Origin: a virus | DNA: 24,637 nucleotides | Strand: one strand, 5' to 3' | IMG/VR virus record: IMGVR_UViG_3300021088_000031 | Coordinates: 1 to 24,637 of that record | Shown: positions 6,209 to 12,243 of the stretch, piece after piece | How positions within the stretch are numbered: position 1 is the first letter of the stretch | Layout: the number at the start of each line of letters is the position of its first letter | Notes under the pieces: generated by a model | Seen by the model: only the letters and a program-made list of their open reading frames with translations | Database searches by the model: none | What the model was told of the DNA's origin: nothing | Made by a program: the position numbers and the translations under genes

Positions 6209-6211
6209 TTT

Positions 6212-6943
6212 TTAAAGTGCTTTTATTTGGTTAATTAAATCGGTTAAAGTCTTATTTTGATATTCCATATACTCGTAATCGGCACATTGCTTGTCGGTGC
6301 TTAAAATGCCATCGATAGTGCCCTGTATCACCTCTATCACCCTCTCTTTGCTGACAGTGTTTTGCTTTTGCCAAAAATCTACCCCGTTGCGGGTATTCCA
6401 TTTACCTTGAACCTTATCTTTCCTATCATCCGTAATTATAAGGGAACAATCAGTGCAAGTAATACGATAGTAAGGATGTTTGTACCCTAAAATTACACTT
6501 TCACCTTCCTTTCCTCCGCACAATGGACAGGGGTCTATCCCATTTGCAACACCCATTGATACAGGAATATAATCAGTTTCTTCAGTTTCCTCCGGCTTTT
6601 CTGCCTTTGGTGTTATTATGTAAATCTTTCTGACTTTATGAATGGGTTGGTTTAATTCTGAATGGTTTTCGTAGTGGTAGTTATATTGATGTTCTGTTAT
6701 TTCTTCCCACCCATTTGTAAAGGTACTTTGTTGCCAAACTATCCTCCCCTCCAAAATCTCTCCTTCCACCCCATGGTAAGGCGAATGATCGGGGTTGATT
6801 AAGGGCAGTTCAGGATGGGCTGAATTAAATCGCCCACAATCGGGATTGCCGGGAGCCGGATAATTCGAATATGGCGGTCTTATAAATTCCCAATGCGGAT
6901 TTACGGCTATACCGAATCCAGGCTTTGTTGGTTTTATTTGCAT
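6212..6943 (-). CDS. Protein with C-terminal Lar-type zinc ribbon, 243 aa
   Basis: The C-terminal part carries a zinc-ribbon signature, CPLC (Cys 139/142) and CTDC (Cys 163/166), followed by W-N-T-R at ~182. This spacing is that of Lar-type restriction-alleviation proteins, in which CPxCGG...C..C precedes a W..R motif. Lar modulates host type I restriction; whether this protein does so is inference, because similar ribbons occur in many phage proteins of unknown role. The N-terminal ~130 residues are Pro/Asn/His-rich and unrecognised, making the protein much longer than classical Lar (~60 aa). The start overlaps the preceding gene by 10 bp. Confidence 0.75.
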   Translation of the reverse strand: MQIKPTKPGFGIAVNPHWEFIRPPYSNYPAPGNPDCGRFNSAHPELPLINPDHSPYHGVEGEILEGRIVWQQSTFTNGWEEITEHQYNYHYENHSELNQPIHKVRKIYIITPKAEKPEETEETDYIPVSMGVANGIDPCPLCGGKEGESVILGYKHPYYRITCTDCSLIITDDRKDKVQGKWNTRNGVDFWQKQNTVSKERVIEVIQGTIDGILSTDKQCADYEYMEYQNKTLTDLINQIKAL

Positions 6944-7209
6944 TGCTTTTTATTTTTATTTTTACGTTTGTTAGCCCGGCGTTCTTTTCGTGTTATAGGG
7001 GCATTAAAAAAAGGATTAAAATCAGGCACAACTAATTGGGGCTCTAATCCTATTGGCCGTTCGTACTGGCCTAAATTAGCCACCACAACATCTGTACTTT
7101 CAACAATCTTATAGTTATCACCGAGGTTCATTTCTCTTAATTTCGCCTCTAATAAGGCAGTTCCAACGCCGCTAATTCCGCCACCAATGATTATTATTTT
7201 ATCTTTCAT
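6934..7209 (-). CDS. Small protein with dinucleotide-binding-like N-terminus and basic tail, 91 aa
   Basis: Residues 4-20 (KIIIIGGGISGVGTALLE) look like the strand-turn-helix fingerprint GxGxxG of FAD/NAD Rossmann folds, but the protein is far too short for a complete domain. The C-terminal ~20 residues are a run of Arg, Lys and Asn, consistent with nucleic-acid contact. No family is recognised. It overlaps both neighbours (10 bp downstream, 4 bp upstream). Confidence 0.65.
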   Translation of the reverse strand: MKDKIIIIGGGISGVGTALLEAKLREMNLGDNYKIVESTDVVVANLGQYERPIGLEPQLVVPDFNPFFNAPITRKERRANKRKNKNKKQCK

Positions 7210-7568
7210 TTCTCCCCCTCCTTAACCGCTAATCCCTGATCTAAAAGATTGAAAAGGTCTCCGTGTAGTTCGAATACTTTTTCAGCTAAATGATACGGCA
7301 TATATATGGGGTTGTCTTTAATTACTGCCTCTAAATAATGCTTAGCAGCGTCACCTGTTTCGTCGAATTTATTATTCCACCATTCAGCCAACTCCGGTAT
7401 TAAACCCGCTAAGGGGCGTAAACAAGGTTTGTCATATTTTGCCGCATTAACCATATTAGACGATACCAATTCATATTTAGATGGTTCGCCAAATTCGGCT
7501 TCGGTTTCCATCATCATTAATCCAGTCCCCAAATAATATTTGAGAATGTTAAGCATGTTGTTTTCCAT
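7206..7568 (-). CDS. Hypothetical phage protein, 120 aa
   Basis: Helical soluble protein with a Trp pair (AEWWNNKFDETGDAAKHY). I recall comparable small proteins in Bacteroidota prophages but can give no function. The start codon lies 18 bp inside the 3' end of the broken gene at 7549-7920, and its TGA overlaps the next ATG by 4 bp. Confidence 0.65.
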   Translation of the reverse strand: MENNMLNILKYYLGTGLMMMETEAEFGEPSKYELVSSNMVNAAKYDKPCLRPLAGLIPELAEWWNNKFDETGDAAKHYLEAVIKDNPIYMPYHLAEKVFELHGDLFNLLDQGLAVKEGEK

Positions 7569-7920
7569 TGTTGTAGTGTTTAATGAATTCTATTACGGCA
7601 GTATAAACATATTCTATTTTAATTTCACCGAACATAACAGGAATGTAAATATTCAGATCCAAAAAGTTTTTAATTACTATACAGTCACGCCCTATGTTTT
7701 GCGTCCAATAGTTTTCGTGATTATCCCAACCCAATTTAGCTATCTTTAGTCAAACTGGCATGAGCATATTCCAATCTTCATGGTAGGTGTTATATTTAGT
7801 GCATCTGAAATATTCTGCACAGGCCGCATTTTCAAACATAAATACAGCATATTCGCCATTGCGTTTAACTATTTTAATGCCGTCAAATTCTGCTATTATT
7901 TTGTTGTTTTCTTAGTTCAT
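7549..7920 (-). pseudogene. Hypothetical phage protein gene with two in-frame nonsense codons
   Basis: The reading frame runs from ATG at 7920, which overlaps the previous stop as ATGA, to TAA at 7549, 123 codons. It is interrupted by TAA as codon 3 (7912-7914) and TGA as codon 57 (7750-7752). Without the stops it reads like one protein: ENNKIIAEFDG near the start, YHEDWNMLMPV just before the TGA, LKIAKLGWDNHENYW just after it, and YTAVIEFIKHYN at the end. From memory, this order (W-x-x-LMPV-x-x-KI and a final AVxEFIKxYN) belongs to a family common in Bacteroidota phages. No frameshift is seen. The downstream part alone could start only from TTG at 7734. Confidence 0.75.
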
Positions 7921-8066
7921 GGGTGGCTGTTATTAATTCTAAATATTTTACAAATCGGTTGATAGCCTAAATTACAATGTCCATAATATTGAAAATTATC
8001 TTGCGTTAATTCGTAGTAATAAATGTAACGCCTGCCGAATGTTATTTTAATCTTTCTTTTTTTCAT
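7917..8066 (-). CDS. Small basic phage protein, 49 aa
   Basis: The ATG at 8066 overlaps the TGA of the gene at 8063-8536 by 4 bp, and its own TGA overlaps the ATG at 7920 by 4 bp, so it fits exactly into a chain of coupled genes. The product starts MKKRKIKITFGRRYIYYELT and is rich in Tyr, Arg and Lys, with two Cys near the C-terminus (Cys 30 and Cys 38). The function is unknown; the basic N-terminus suggests nucleic-acid contact. Confidence 0.75.
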   Translation of the reverse strand: MKKRKIKITFGRRYIYYYELTQDNFQYYGHCNLGYQPICKIFRINNSHP

Positions 8067-8536
8067 ATCCCCTCCACTTTAAACACCCCATTATCAATTA
8101 ATTCCTGTACCGAGTAGGTGCGGGGCGTGTTGTTTTCCAAAACGGTGACTGGTAGGGCTATAGATAGTTGACGCAAACAATCATATAGCCTAAAAATGTC
8201 TTGGTCTATATAAGGCATATTATTTTTAAGGGTTTGGATAATACTATCGTAAAAGAAATATACAGTGTAACTATCATCCCTAATGGTGATACGATTTTCA
8301 TGTCGATGAATGGTTATTCTTGCCAATCCTATTGCATTGCACATCATTTTTAATTCCTCATCCGTCAGCGCAGATATAGGGCGTACTTGGAGAAAAGACC
8401 AATTTTCAGTATCGTATTTTAAAACGGCATTTAATTCGGGTATAGTTAATTTTATTACCCTTCCGAATGCGGTTACTAAAACATCTTGGTTTAAATACAG
8501 CGCAAATATTTTTGCTTTTGTTTCTTGTGAAATCAT
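8063..8536 (-). CDS. Hypothetical phage protein, 157 aa
   Basis: Soluble protein. Its opening (KAKIFALYLNQDVL) and the segment ISALTDEELKMMCNAIG resemble a family of unknown function that I recall from Bacteroidota prophages. No catalytic motif is visible. It ends in TGA coupled to the 49-aa gene downstream. Confidence 0.7.
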   Translation of the reverse strand: MISQETKAKIFALYLNQDVLVTAFGRVIKLTIPELNAVLKYDTENWSFLQVRPISALTDEELKMMCNAIGLARITIHRHENRITIRDDSYTVYFFYDSIIQTLKNNMPYIDQDIFRLYDCLRQLSIALPVTVLENNTPRTYSVQELIDNGVFKVEGI

Positions 8537-8546
8537 TTTGATGTGG

Positions 8547-8741
8547 TTAAATAGCTAATTTTTTATCTGCTTTTATGGCAACTTTATTTGCAGCCAACGG
8601 TTGGATAGCAATAAAATCACCTCCGTTAAGCGCGTTGGCTATAACAACTGTTTTCCCTTCGTGTAAATAACATTCAAGGCGAATTGATCCAACCTCAATT
8701 ATTTTAGTTATCAGCTCTTTATCGTATATGTCAATTTTCAT
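8547..8741 (-). CDS. Hypothetical small phage protein, 64 aa
   Basis: Short beta/alpha protein with alternating hydrophobic stretches (IIEVGSIRLECYLHEGKTVV). No family is recognised. It is coupled to the upstream gene by a 4-bp overlap at 8738-8741. Confidence 0.65.
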   Translation of the reverse strand: MKIDIYDKELITKIIEVGSIRLECYLHEGKTVVIANALNGGDFIAIQPLAANKVAIKADKKLAI

Positions 8742-8971
8742 TTCTTTAAATATTTATTTATGTCAATTGATAATATAACAGAAGTGCCGTCAAAGTGGCC
8801 CATTTCCGCACAATCCTTTTTCAACGCATCGAGCCGGGCTAAAAGTTCCGCTTCGGTGTAAAATTGGCCGGCGTATTCTTCCATCGAGTTTAAAACAGCC
8901 TGTTTTCTCCTGTCAGTCCACGCTGGCAACGAATTGCAATTATCATCTAAAATTTGTTCGGCGCTTTTCAT
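8738..8971 (-). CDS. Hypothetical small helical phage protein, 77 aa
   Basis: Helical, acidic protein (AVLNSMEEYAGQFYTEAEL) of a kind common in Bacteroidota prophages. No function is assigned. It has ATGA-type overlaps with genes on both sides. Confidence 0.65.
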   Translation of the reverse strand: MKSAEQILDDNCNSLPAWTDRRKQAVLNSMEEYAGQFYTEAELLARLDALKKDCAEMGHFDGTSVILSIDINKYLKK

Positions 8972-9288
8972 TGTTTATCTGTATTAAGTGCTTTACGATA
9001 GTTTTTTAATAACTCATCAATTCCGTCTGCTATATTTTTGTACGAAGATGTATAAGCCAAAACACGTTCAATTTCATAAATAAGGTCGGTTAATTCCTTT
9101 ATACGGGCATCCTTTTCACTATCAGCCATATCATAGGCTACTTGCATGGCAGTAATTATTACATCAGATGCCCAGCCGAAGTTTTTGTCATAATATCCAA
9201 TCATTTCAGCCTCATTTTCAAAGGGGAATGATTCCAATAATACTTGTTTAAAAACCGACTCAAACTTTTTTGTTAATTCTGTTTCCAT
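8968..9288 (-). CDS. Hypothetical phage protein, 106 aa
   Basis: Mostly helical and acidic, with a predicted long helix at residues 55-80 (DSEKDARIKELTDLIYEIER). No family is recognised. It ends TGA overlapping the next start. The Met start is preceded by an AAAAACACC leader without a Shine-Dalgarno sequence. Confidence 0.65.
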   Translation of the reverse strand: METELTKKFESVFKQVLLESFPFENEAEMIGYYDKNFGWASDVIITAMQVAYDMADSEKDARIKELTDLIYEIERVLAYTSSYKNIADGIDELLKNYRKALNTDKQ

Positions 9289-9321
9289 GGGGTGTTAAAA
9301 AGGTTAGTTACTGGGTTATAA

Positions 9322-9573
9322 TTACTTTACAAAGCAGGATGCATATCCACGGTTTGAACACATTAACTCAACACATAAATCTCTTAGACGTGCTTGATAT
9401 TTTTCAGCACTTTCCCCGTCTTTTTGAATTAATTCGTCATTAAACCATCGGGATGTTATTTTTTGATTAAACTGCTTTACGCAATCATTAAAACCCAACT
9501 CATAATATTTTTTAGGAATGCCTTGCAAATCCTTTTTAGGGTCAAAATCCCTTACTGTTACTTTTAAGTCCAT
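9322..9573 (-). CDS. Hypothetical small phage protein, 83 aa
   Basis: The start is placed at ATG 9573 (MDLKVTVRDFDPKKD) because the DNA upstream in the same frame belongs to the 48-aa membrane-protein gene, whose TAA ends 4 bases before this ATG; a longer frame reaching 9612 is therefore rejected. The product is soluble and charged, with three Cys near the C-terminus. No family is recognised. Confidence 0.65.
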   Translation of the reverse strand: MDLKVTVRDFDPKKDLQGIPKKYYELGFNDCVKQFNQKITSRWFNDELIQKDGESAEKYQARLRDLCVELMCSNRGYASCFVK

Positions 9574-9577
9574 CTTT

Positions 9578-9724
9578 TTAAAATTTAACATTAGCACTAT
9601 GTAATAAAACAAAAATTAATGTGATAATTGGAACCAGGAAAATAACGGCTGTTATTCCTTGTTGGGCCAGTGTTGCATCCCCCTTAAAGGTGTGGATAAT
9701 GCTGGATTTAATTGAAGTTTTCAT
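9578..9724 (-). CDS. Small single-span membrane protein, 48 aa
   Basis: The product has a polar N-terminus (MKTSIKSSIIHTFKGDATLA), one hydrophobic span (residues ~24-41, GITAVIFLVPIITLIFVLL) and a short tail. Its stop lies 4 bp before the next ATG, as expected in this operon. The function is unknown. Confidence 0.65.
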   Translation of the reverse strand: MKTSIKSSIIHTFKGDATLAQQGITAVIFLVPIITLIFVLLHSANVKF

Positions 9725-9741
9725 TGCTGGAAATTTTTAAG

Positions 9742-9849
9742 TTAAACATTATTGTCTTTTGCCGGCAAAGCCCGAAGCCTTGTGAGCGTTCGGGTGATTT
9801 GCCGTCCCGGATAGAATTTCCGAAAATATACAGGCTCTTGTTAATTCAT
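9742..9849 (-). pseudogene. Possible remnant ORF with a stop at codon 3
   Basis: ATG at 9849 overlaps the preceding stop by one base (TAATG). Codon 3 is TAA, after which the frame is open and protein-like (QEPVYFRKFYPGRQITRTLT and on) to TAA at 9742. A second frame over the same DNA is also open, and the region is dominated by a palindrome (9764-9803), so coding is uncertain. Confidence 0.25.
9764..9803. repeat. Imperfect inverted repeat / hairpin
   Basis: GGCAAA-g-CCCGAA (9764-9776) pairs with TTCGGG-tga-TTTGCC (9789-9803) around a 12-nt loop. There is no T tract on either side, so it is not an ordinary terminator. It lies in the ~125-bp gap between the genes at 9578 and 9849. Confidence 0.6.
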
Positions 9850-10043
9850 TAATCGTATTTAAAGTAAAAATTTCTGCCCACAATGCGATTATCAATAAAC
9901 ACATCTTCAATTTTTCGTTCAATCAAGCCCCACTCAAAAAGATCAGCACAAACAAAAAAGGCGTTACTGTTAAAGTTTGTCGGCTTAAACCACTCACCTT
10001 TTGTAAACTGGCTTATAATTTCGATATGATAATCTAAGTTCAT
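9849..10043 (-). CDS. Hypothetical small protein, possibly winged-helix-like, 64 aa
   Basis: Short protein whose pattern (ISQFTKGEWFKPTNFNSNAF, then LFEWGLIERK and a beta-hairpin-like end VGRNFYFKYD) is reminiscent of a small winged helix. This is only a pattern impression; no family is recognised. Confidence 0.6.
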   Translation of the reverse strand: MNLDYHIEIISQFTKGEWFKPTNFNSNAFFVCADLFEWGLIERKIEDVFIDNRIVGRNFYFKYD

Positions 10044-10071
10044 ATTTTTAAAAATACCGGCTATTAACCCG

Positions 10072-10091
10072 GGTGCCTATCTTTAGGCACC
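10072..10091. terminator. Perfect 8-bp hairpin overlapping the stop of the 57-aa gene
   Basis: GGTGCCTA (10072-10079) pairs with TAGGCACC (10084-10091) over a 4-nt loop. On the minus strand it includes the TAA of the gene at 10083-10256 but lacks a T tract after it; a short T4 run exists only on the plus side. It may be a weak terminator or attenuator early in the operon. Confidence 0.5.
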
Positions 10092-10256
10092 TTTTAAAAT
10101 GTCGCGTTCTGCCTTTAATTTATCCCAAATTAAAAGATGATCGTTATAGTAATTCATATCAACTTCGCCTTCGCCGAATTTCCTAATCCTGGCGCTCATT
10201 GCATTGATTTCAACCTCTAAGTTATTCATCATTTGGGTAAGCCTTTCAAGTTTCAT
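10083..10256 (-). CDS. Small coiled-coil phage protein, 57 aa, first gene of the early operon
   Basis: ATG at 10256 to TAA at 10083. The product is almost wholly helical, with heptad-like spacing (KLERLTQMMNNLEVEINAM) and a second helix (LLIWDKLKAERDILKG), consistent with a dimeric coiled coil. It is the first gene downstream of the leftward promoter at 10292-10322, about 36 bp from the -7 box. The function is unknown; an early regulatory role is possible from its position. Confidence 0.75.
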   Translation of the reverse strand: MKLERLTQMMNNLEVEINAMSARIRKFGEGEVDMNYYNDHLLIWDKLKAERDILKGA

Positions 10257-10291
10257 TTTGATACGTTTTTGTTATGCCTAATTGCATGATG

Positions 10292-10322
10292 TAAAGATAC
10301 AAGTTGTTTTTGAATTACCAAA
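10292..10322 (-). promoter_or_regulatory. Leftward early promoter
   Basis: On the minus strand TTTG (10322-10319), 19 bases, then TATCTTTA (10299-10292). It is divergent from the promoter at 10358-10388. ATGTAAAG at 10289-10296, spanning its -7 box, is the exact inverse of CTTTACAT at 10384-10391 in the opposite promoter. Confidence 0.75.
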
Positions 10323-10357
10323 CTTTTATGTAATTATTTTTCATTTATTTTTTTTAT

Positions 10358-10388
10358 TTTGTTTTTTAGGTGCAAAACATTACCTTTA
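10358..10388 (+). promoter_or_regulatory. Rightward promoter for the Cro/XRE-like regulator
   Basis: TTTG (10358-10361), 19 bases, TACCTTTA (10381-10388), then ATG at 10405, leaving a leader of only about 10 nt. The A/T-rich 10323-10357 lies between the two divergent promoters. Confidence 0.75.
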
Positions 10389-10404
10389 CATAAATTAATA
10401 ATAC

Positions 10405-10608
10405 ATGATAGTAATAGGTACAGAAAAAGCTTTCTTAGAAATGCTTAATGAACGAGGCGTTTATAAACGTCTTGGAGTTGATCGATCAACAGTATCCAAT
10501 TGGAAAAAACAACGGCAAAAAGTGTCGTTAGATAAGATGGAAGAAATGCTTGTAAAAGCAGGTGCAAGCGTTGTTAATGAAAAATCATGGTATATTGATA
10601 AGGCATAA
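10405..10608 (+). CDS. Cro/XRE-like helix-turn-helix regulator, 67 aa
   Basis: A compact protein whose residues ~17-37 (GVYKRLGVDRSTVSNWKKQR) form a classic helix-turn-helix: turn Gly, recognition helix RSTVSNWKKQR, followed by QKVSLDKMEEMLVKAG as in Cro-type proteins. Such proteins dimerise and bind operators at divergent phage promoters. It is transcribed away from the early operon from its own promoter, and the inverted ATGTAAAG/CTTTACAT half-sites on both promoters are its obvious candidate targets. There is no larger CI-type repressor with an S24 peptidase domain next to it, so the switch may be minimal or depend on another gene. Confidence 0.85.
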   Translation: MIVIGTEKAFLEMLNERGVYKRLGVDRSTVSNWKKQRQKVSLDKMEEMLVKAGASVVNEKSWYIDKA

Positions 10609-10639
10609 AAAAGCCCGGCGAAAACCATAACGCCGGGCT
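10607..10639 (-). terminator. Rho-independent terminator for the cassette at 10671-11379
   Basis: AGCCCGGCG (10612-10620) pairs with CGCCGGGCT (10631-10639), a 9-bp GC-rich stem with 10-nt loop, followed on the minus strand by TTTTTT. It stops minus-strand transcripts before they oppose the regulator gene; on the plus strand it may also slow polymerase after that gene. Confidence 0.85.
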
Positions 10640-10670
10640 AAACAAAACTAACTTATAAAACACTTAAACT

Positions 10671-10763
10671 TTACTCACCTTCATTACCCTTATTTGGCAA
10701 CCAAACAACACAAAGGGCGAGCCCTATTAATACAAGCCCCATTAATGCAATTGCTATTGTCAT
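10671..10763 (-). CDS. 30-aa single-span membrane peptide
   Basis: ATG at 10763 overlaps the TGA of the LuxR-type gene (ATGA). The peptide is a hydrophobic span (TIAIALMGLVLIGLALCVVW) with a short polar tail (LPNKGNEGE), so it should sit in the membrane with few residues outside. Coupling to the HTH gene and the membrane protein upstream suggests a three-gene unit. Confidence 0.7.
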   Translation of the reverse strand: MTIAIALMGLVLIGLALCVVWLPNKGNEGE

Positions 10764-10981
10764 ACAAATAAAGTTGCTTTAGCCTTAACTTCAAAAATTC
10801 CATTTTCTATAGCCCATATTACAAGCCCTGTACGCGATCTTTTTTCAAGCTTTATAAATAAGTTATTTCTATAGTCCTCAACAGTTCTTAAACTCTTAAA
10901 CATCTTTTCTGCTATCTCTTTATAAGTAAGTTCAGAGCAGATTAACTTTAAGAATTTAATTTCATTATCGGATAGGTTCAT
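10760..10981 (-). CDS. LuxR/GerE-type helix-turn-helix protein, 73 aa
   Basis: The whole protein is a LuxR C-terminal HTH: LSDNEIKFLKLICSELTYKE, then IAEKMFKSLRTVEDYRNNLF as helix-turn-recognition helix, then IKLEKRSRTGLVIWAIENGI. It has no receiver or ligand-binding domain, so it is a stand-alone DNA binder of the kind seen in orphan regulators. ATG at 10981 is preferred: it overlaps the preceding stop as TGATG; a TTG one codon earlier is possible. It probably controls its own cassette or phage genes. Confidence 0.85.
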   Translation of the reverse strand: MNLSDNEIKFLKLICSELTYKEIAEKMFKSLRTVEDYRNNLFIKLEKRSRTGLVIWAIENGIFEVKAKATLFV

Positions 10982-11379
10982 CAAGCCGTCTTATATTTTT
11001 TCAATGCCCAATAAACACAATGTTTAAATATCCTATCGTCAAAATTATACCATGCTGGATGTAGTTCATCGGCGTGTTGTTTTAAAATACCATATTTTAA
11101 CTTATCATATAATAACGGTCTTTTAAACACCATATATTTTATAATAAAACTTAAATGAAGTTTATCCCACATGCGGTGGTGTATAAAGCCGAATATCATA
11201 ATAACAATTGCAAAAACACCAGCTATTTCGCCTAAAATAATTATTCCGATAACGGCAAAAATTACCTTAATTCTTTCAATAGCGCCGTCAGCCCAAAAAA
11301 ACTTATCCTGAAAATACATACCAGCTAAAAACACTTTTATCAACTGTGCGATTATTAATAAAATAATTCCTATTTTCAT
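10981..11379 (-). CDS. Integral membrane protein, 132 aa
   Basis: Hydrophobic segments at residues ~3-20 (IGIILLIIAQLIKVFLAGMY) and ~38-66 (a long span with VIFAVIGIIILGEIAGVFAI) suggest two or three membrane spans. They are followed by a basic, aromatic cytoplasmic tail (HHRMWDKLHLSF ... YWALKKYKTA). No family is recognised. It heads a unit with the LuxR-type gene (stop and start overlap) and the 30-aa membrane peptide, so it could sense or signal at the membrane; this is inference from context only. Confidence 0.75.
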   Translation of the reverse strand: MKIGIILLIIAQLIKVFLAGMYFQDKFFWADGAIERIKVIFAVIGIIILGEIAGVFAIVIMIFGFIHHRMWDKLHLSFIIKYMVFKRPLLYDKLKYGILKQHADELHPAWYNFDDRIFKHCVYWALKKYKTA

Positions 11380-11383
11380 TTTA

Positions 11384-11391
11384 CAAAAGTA
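11384..11391 (-). promoter_or_regulatory. Possible -7 element of the membrane-protein/LuxR cassette
   Basis: TACTTTTG on the minus strand fits TAnnTTTG, only 4 bp before the ATG, so the transcript would be almost leaderless. No TTTG lies 19 bp upstream, so the call is weak. Confidence 0.35.
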
Positions 11392-11459
11392 GTAATTATT
11401 GATTATTATTTATTTAATTTTGGTCATTAAAAATCATTAACAATTAATCACAAATTATT

Positions 11460-11966
11460 ATGAGTGAAACCACAAGCCAACCCGAAAACTTTTTTCAAAA
11501 AATTGAAGACGAGGCCGTAAAAATTGTAGATGGAATATTCGGCGAAAACGGCGAATTGAAAACCATCGAGCAAAGCATCGGCAAATTTTCTGATGCTGTA
11601 GTTAACGAATTTAAAAGCCTTGAAGGTAACCCAGAAGCTGACTTTTTCGTTAAGATAGCAGAAGGTATTGACCCGGCCCTAACCCCGTTAATTTCCGGCA
11701 TTGAATTAGCGTTCCCAAAGATTTTAAACATCGCTACAAACGTATCGGCAGAAGTTGACAAACCTGTTGTGCAGCAGATACAGGATGCGAAAACAGCCAT
11801 AAACTCGCAGAAGGCCGCTAACGTAACTTTAGGATCAAATACATTAGGTGGTATTGCTTCGGCTGTGAGTGCCTTTGTATTCGATAATAACGCCACATCG
11901 TTAAATGCTGTAACGCCAAGCCAGTTGATAACCGCACAACAAGTTATTCACTCCCAGGCCGCTTAA
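11460..11966 (+). CDS. Hypothetical protein, 168 aa
   Basis: Acidic helical protein without Cys and without a signal peptide or clear membrane span; segments such as KIAEGIDPALTPLISGIELA and ASAVSAFVFDNN are mildly hydrophobic. I recall comparable proteins in Sphingobacteriaceae prophages but know no function. It is transcribed divergently from the LuxR-type cassette, with 80 bp between the starts, and is followed one base later by the 60-aa gene. TAATTTTG at 11415-11422 could be its -7 box. Confidence 0.7.
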   Translation: MSETTSQPENFFQKIEDEAVKIVDGIFGENGELKTIEQSIGKFSDAVVNEFKSLEGNPEADFFVKIAEGIDPALTPLISGIELAFPKILNIATNVSAEVDKPVVQQIQDAKTAINSQKAANVTLGSNTLGGIASAVSAFVFDNNATSLNAVTPSQLITAQQVIHSQAA

Positions 11967-11967
11967 A

Positions 11968-12150
11968 ATGGATAATGCATCTGAAAAATTAGGCCAAGCT
12001 ATTGACAGGGTTGATAACATGGCAAATGCTTTAAATATTCCCATGCCTGCCGAATTTCATATCGAGCAATTTAAAAGTACATTACCTGAAATTGTTGCCG
12101 AATTAAAATCAGCATTCGCCGAATTAACAGGCGAAAATCCATGGGGGTAA
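11968..12150 (+). CDS. Hypothetical small acidic protein, 60 aa
   Basis: Helical acidic protein (LGQAIDRVDNMANALNIPMP, then IVAELKSAFAELTGENPWG). It starts one base after the 168-aa gene and ends before a strong terminator, so the two form a bicistronic operon. No family is recognised. Confidence 0.65.
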   Translation: MDNASEKLGQAIDRVDNMANALNIPMPAEFHIEQFKSTLPEIVAELKSAFAELTGENPWG

Positions 12151-12170
12151 TTTCCCTTTCCCCTTTAAAC

Positions 12171-12203
12171 AAAAAAGCCTTAACGTTTTGCTAAGGCTTT
12201 TTT
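12171..12203. terminator. Strong bidirectional terminator
   Basis: AAAAAAGCCTTA (12171-12182) pairs with TAAGGCTTTTTT (12192-12203) over a 9-nt loop, with T tracts on both strands. It separates the convergent plus-strand operon (11460-12150) and the minus-strand lysis block. Confidence 0.9.
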
Positions 12204-12243
12204 AATTTACCATTTTACCCGGTTGGGTAATATGGTTTAACTA

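Noticed and set aside
3416-7920. Genome-wide stop-codon reassignment (for example TAG to Gln) as explanation of interrupted genes
   Set aside because: The interruptions use TAG, TAA and TGA, and all three also serve as ordinary stops in neighbouring intact genes, so no single reassignment fits.
9574-9612. Longer N-terminus of the gene at 9322
   Set aside because: The extra codons lie in the 3' end of the coupled 48-aa membrane-protein gene; ATG at 9573 fits the spacing.
11495-11896. 133-codon minus-strand frame inside the 168-aa plus-strand gene
   Set aside because: The plus frame is longer, is followed by a coupled gene and terminator, and has normal acidic phage-protein composition; the minus frame is Ser/Cys-rich as expected of a shadow.
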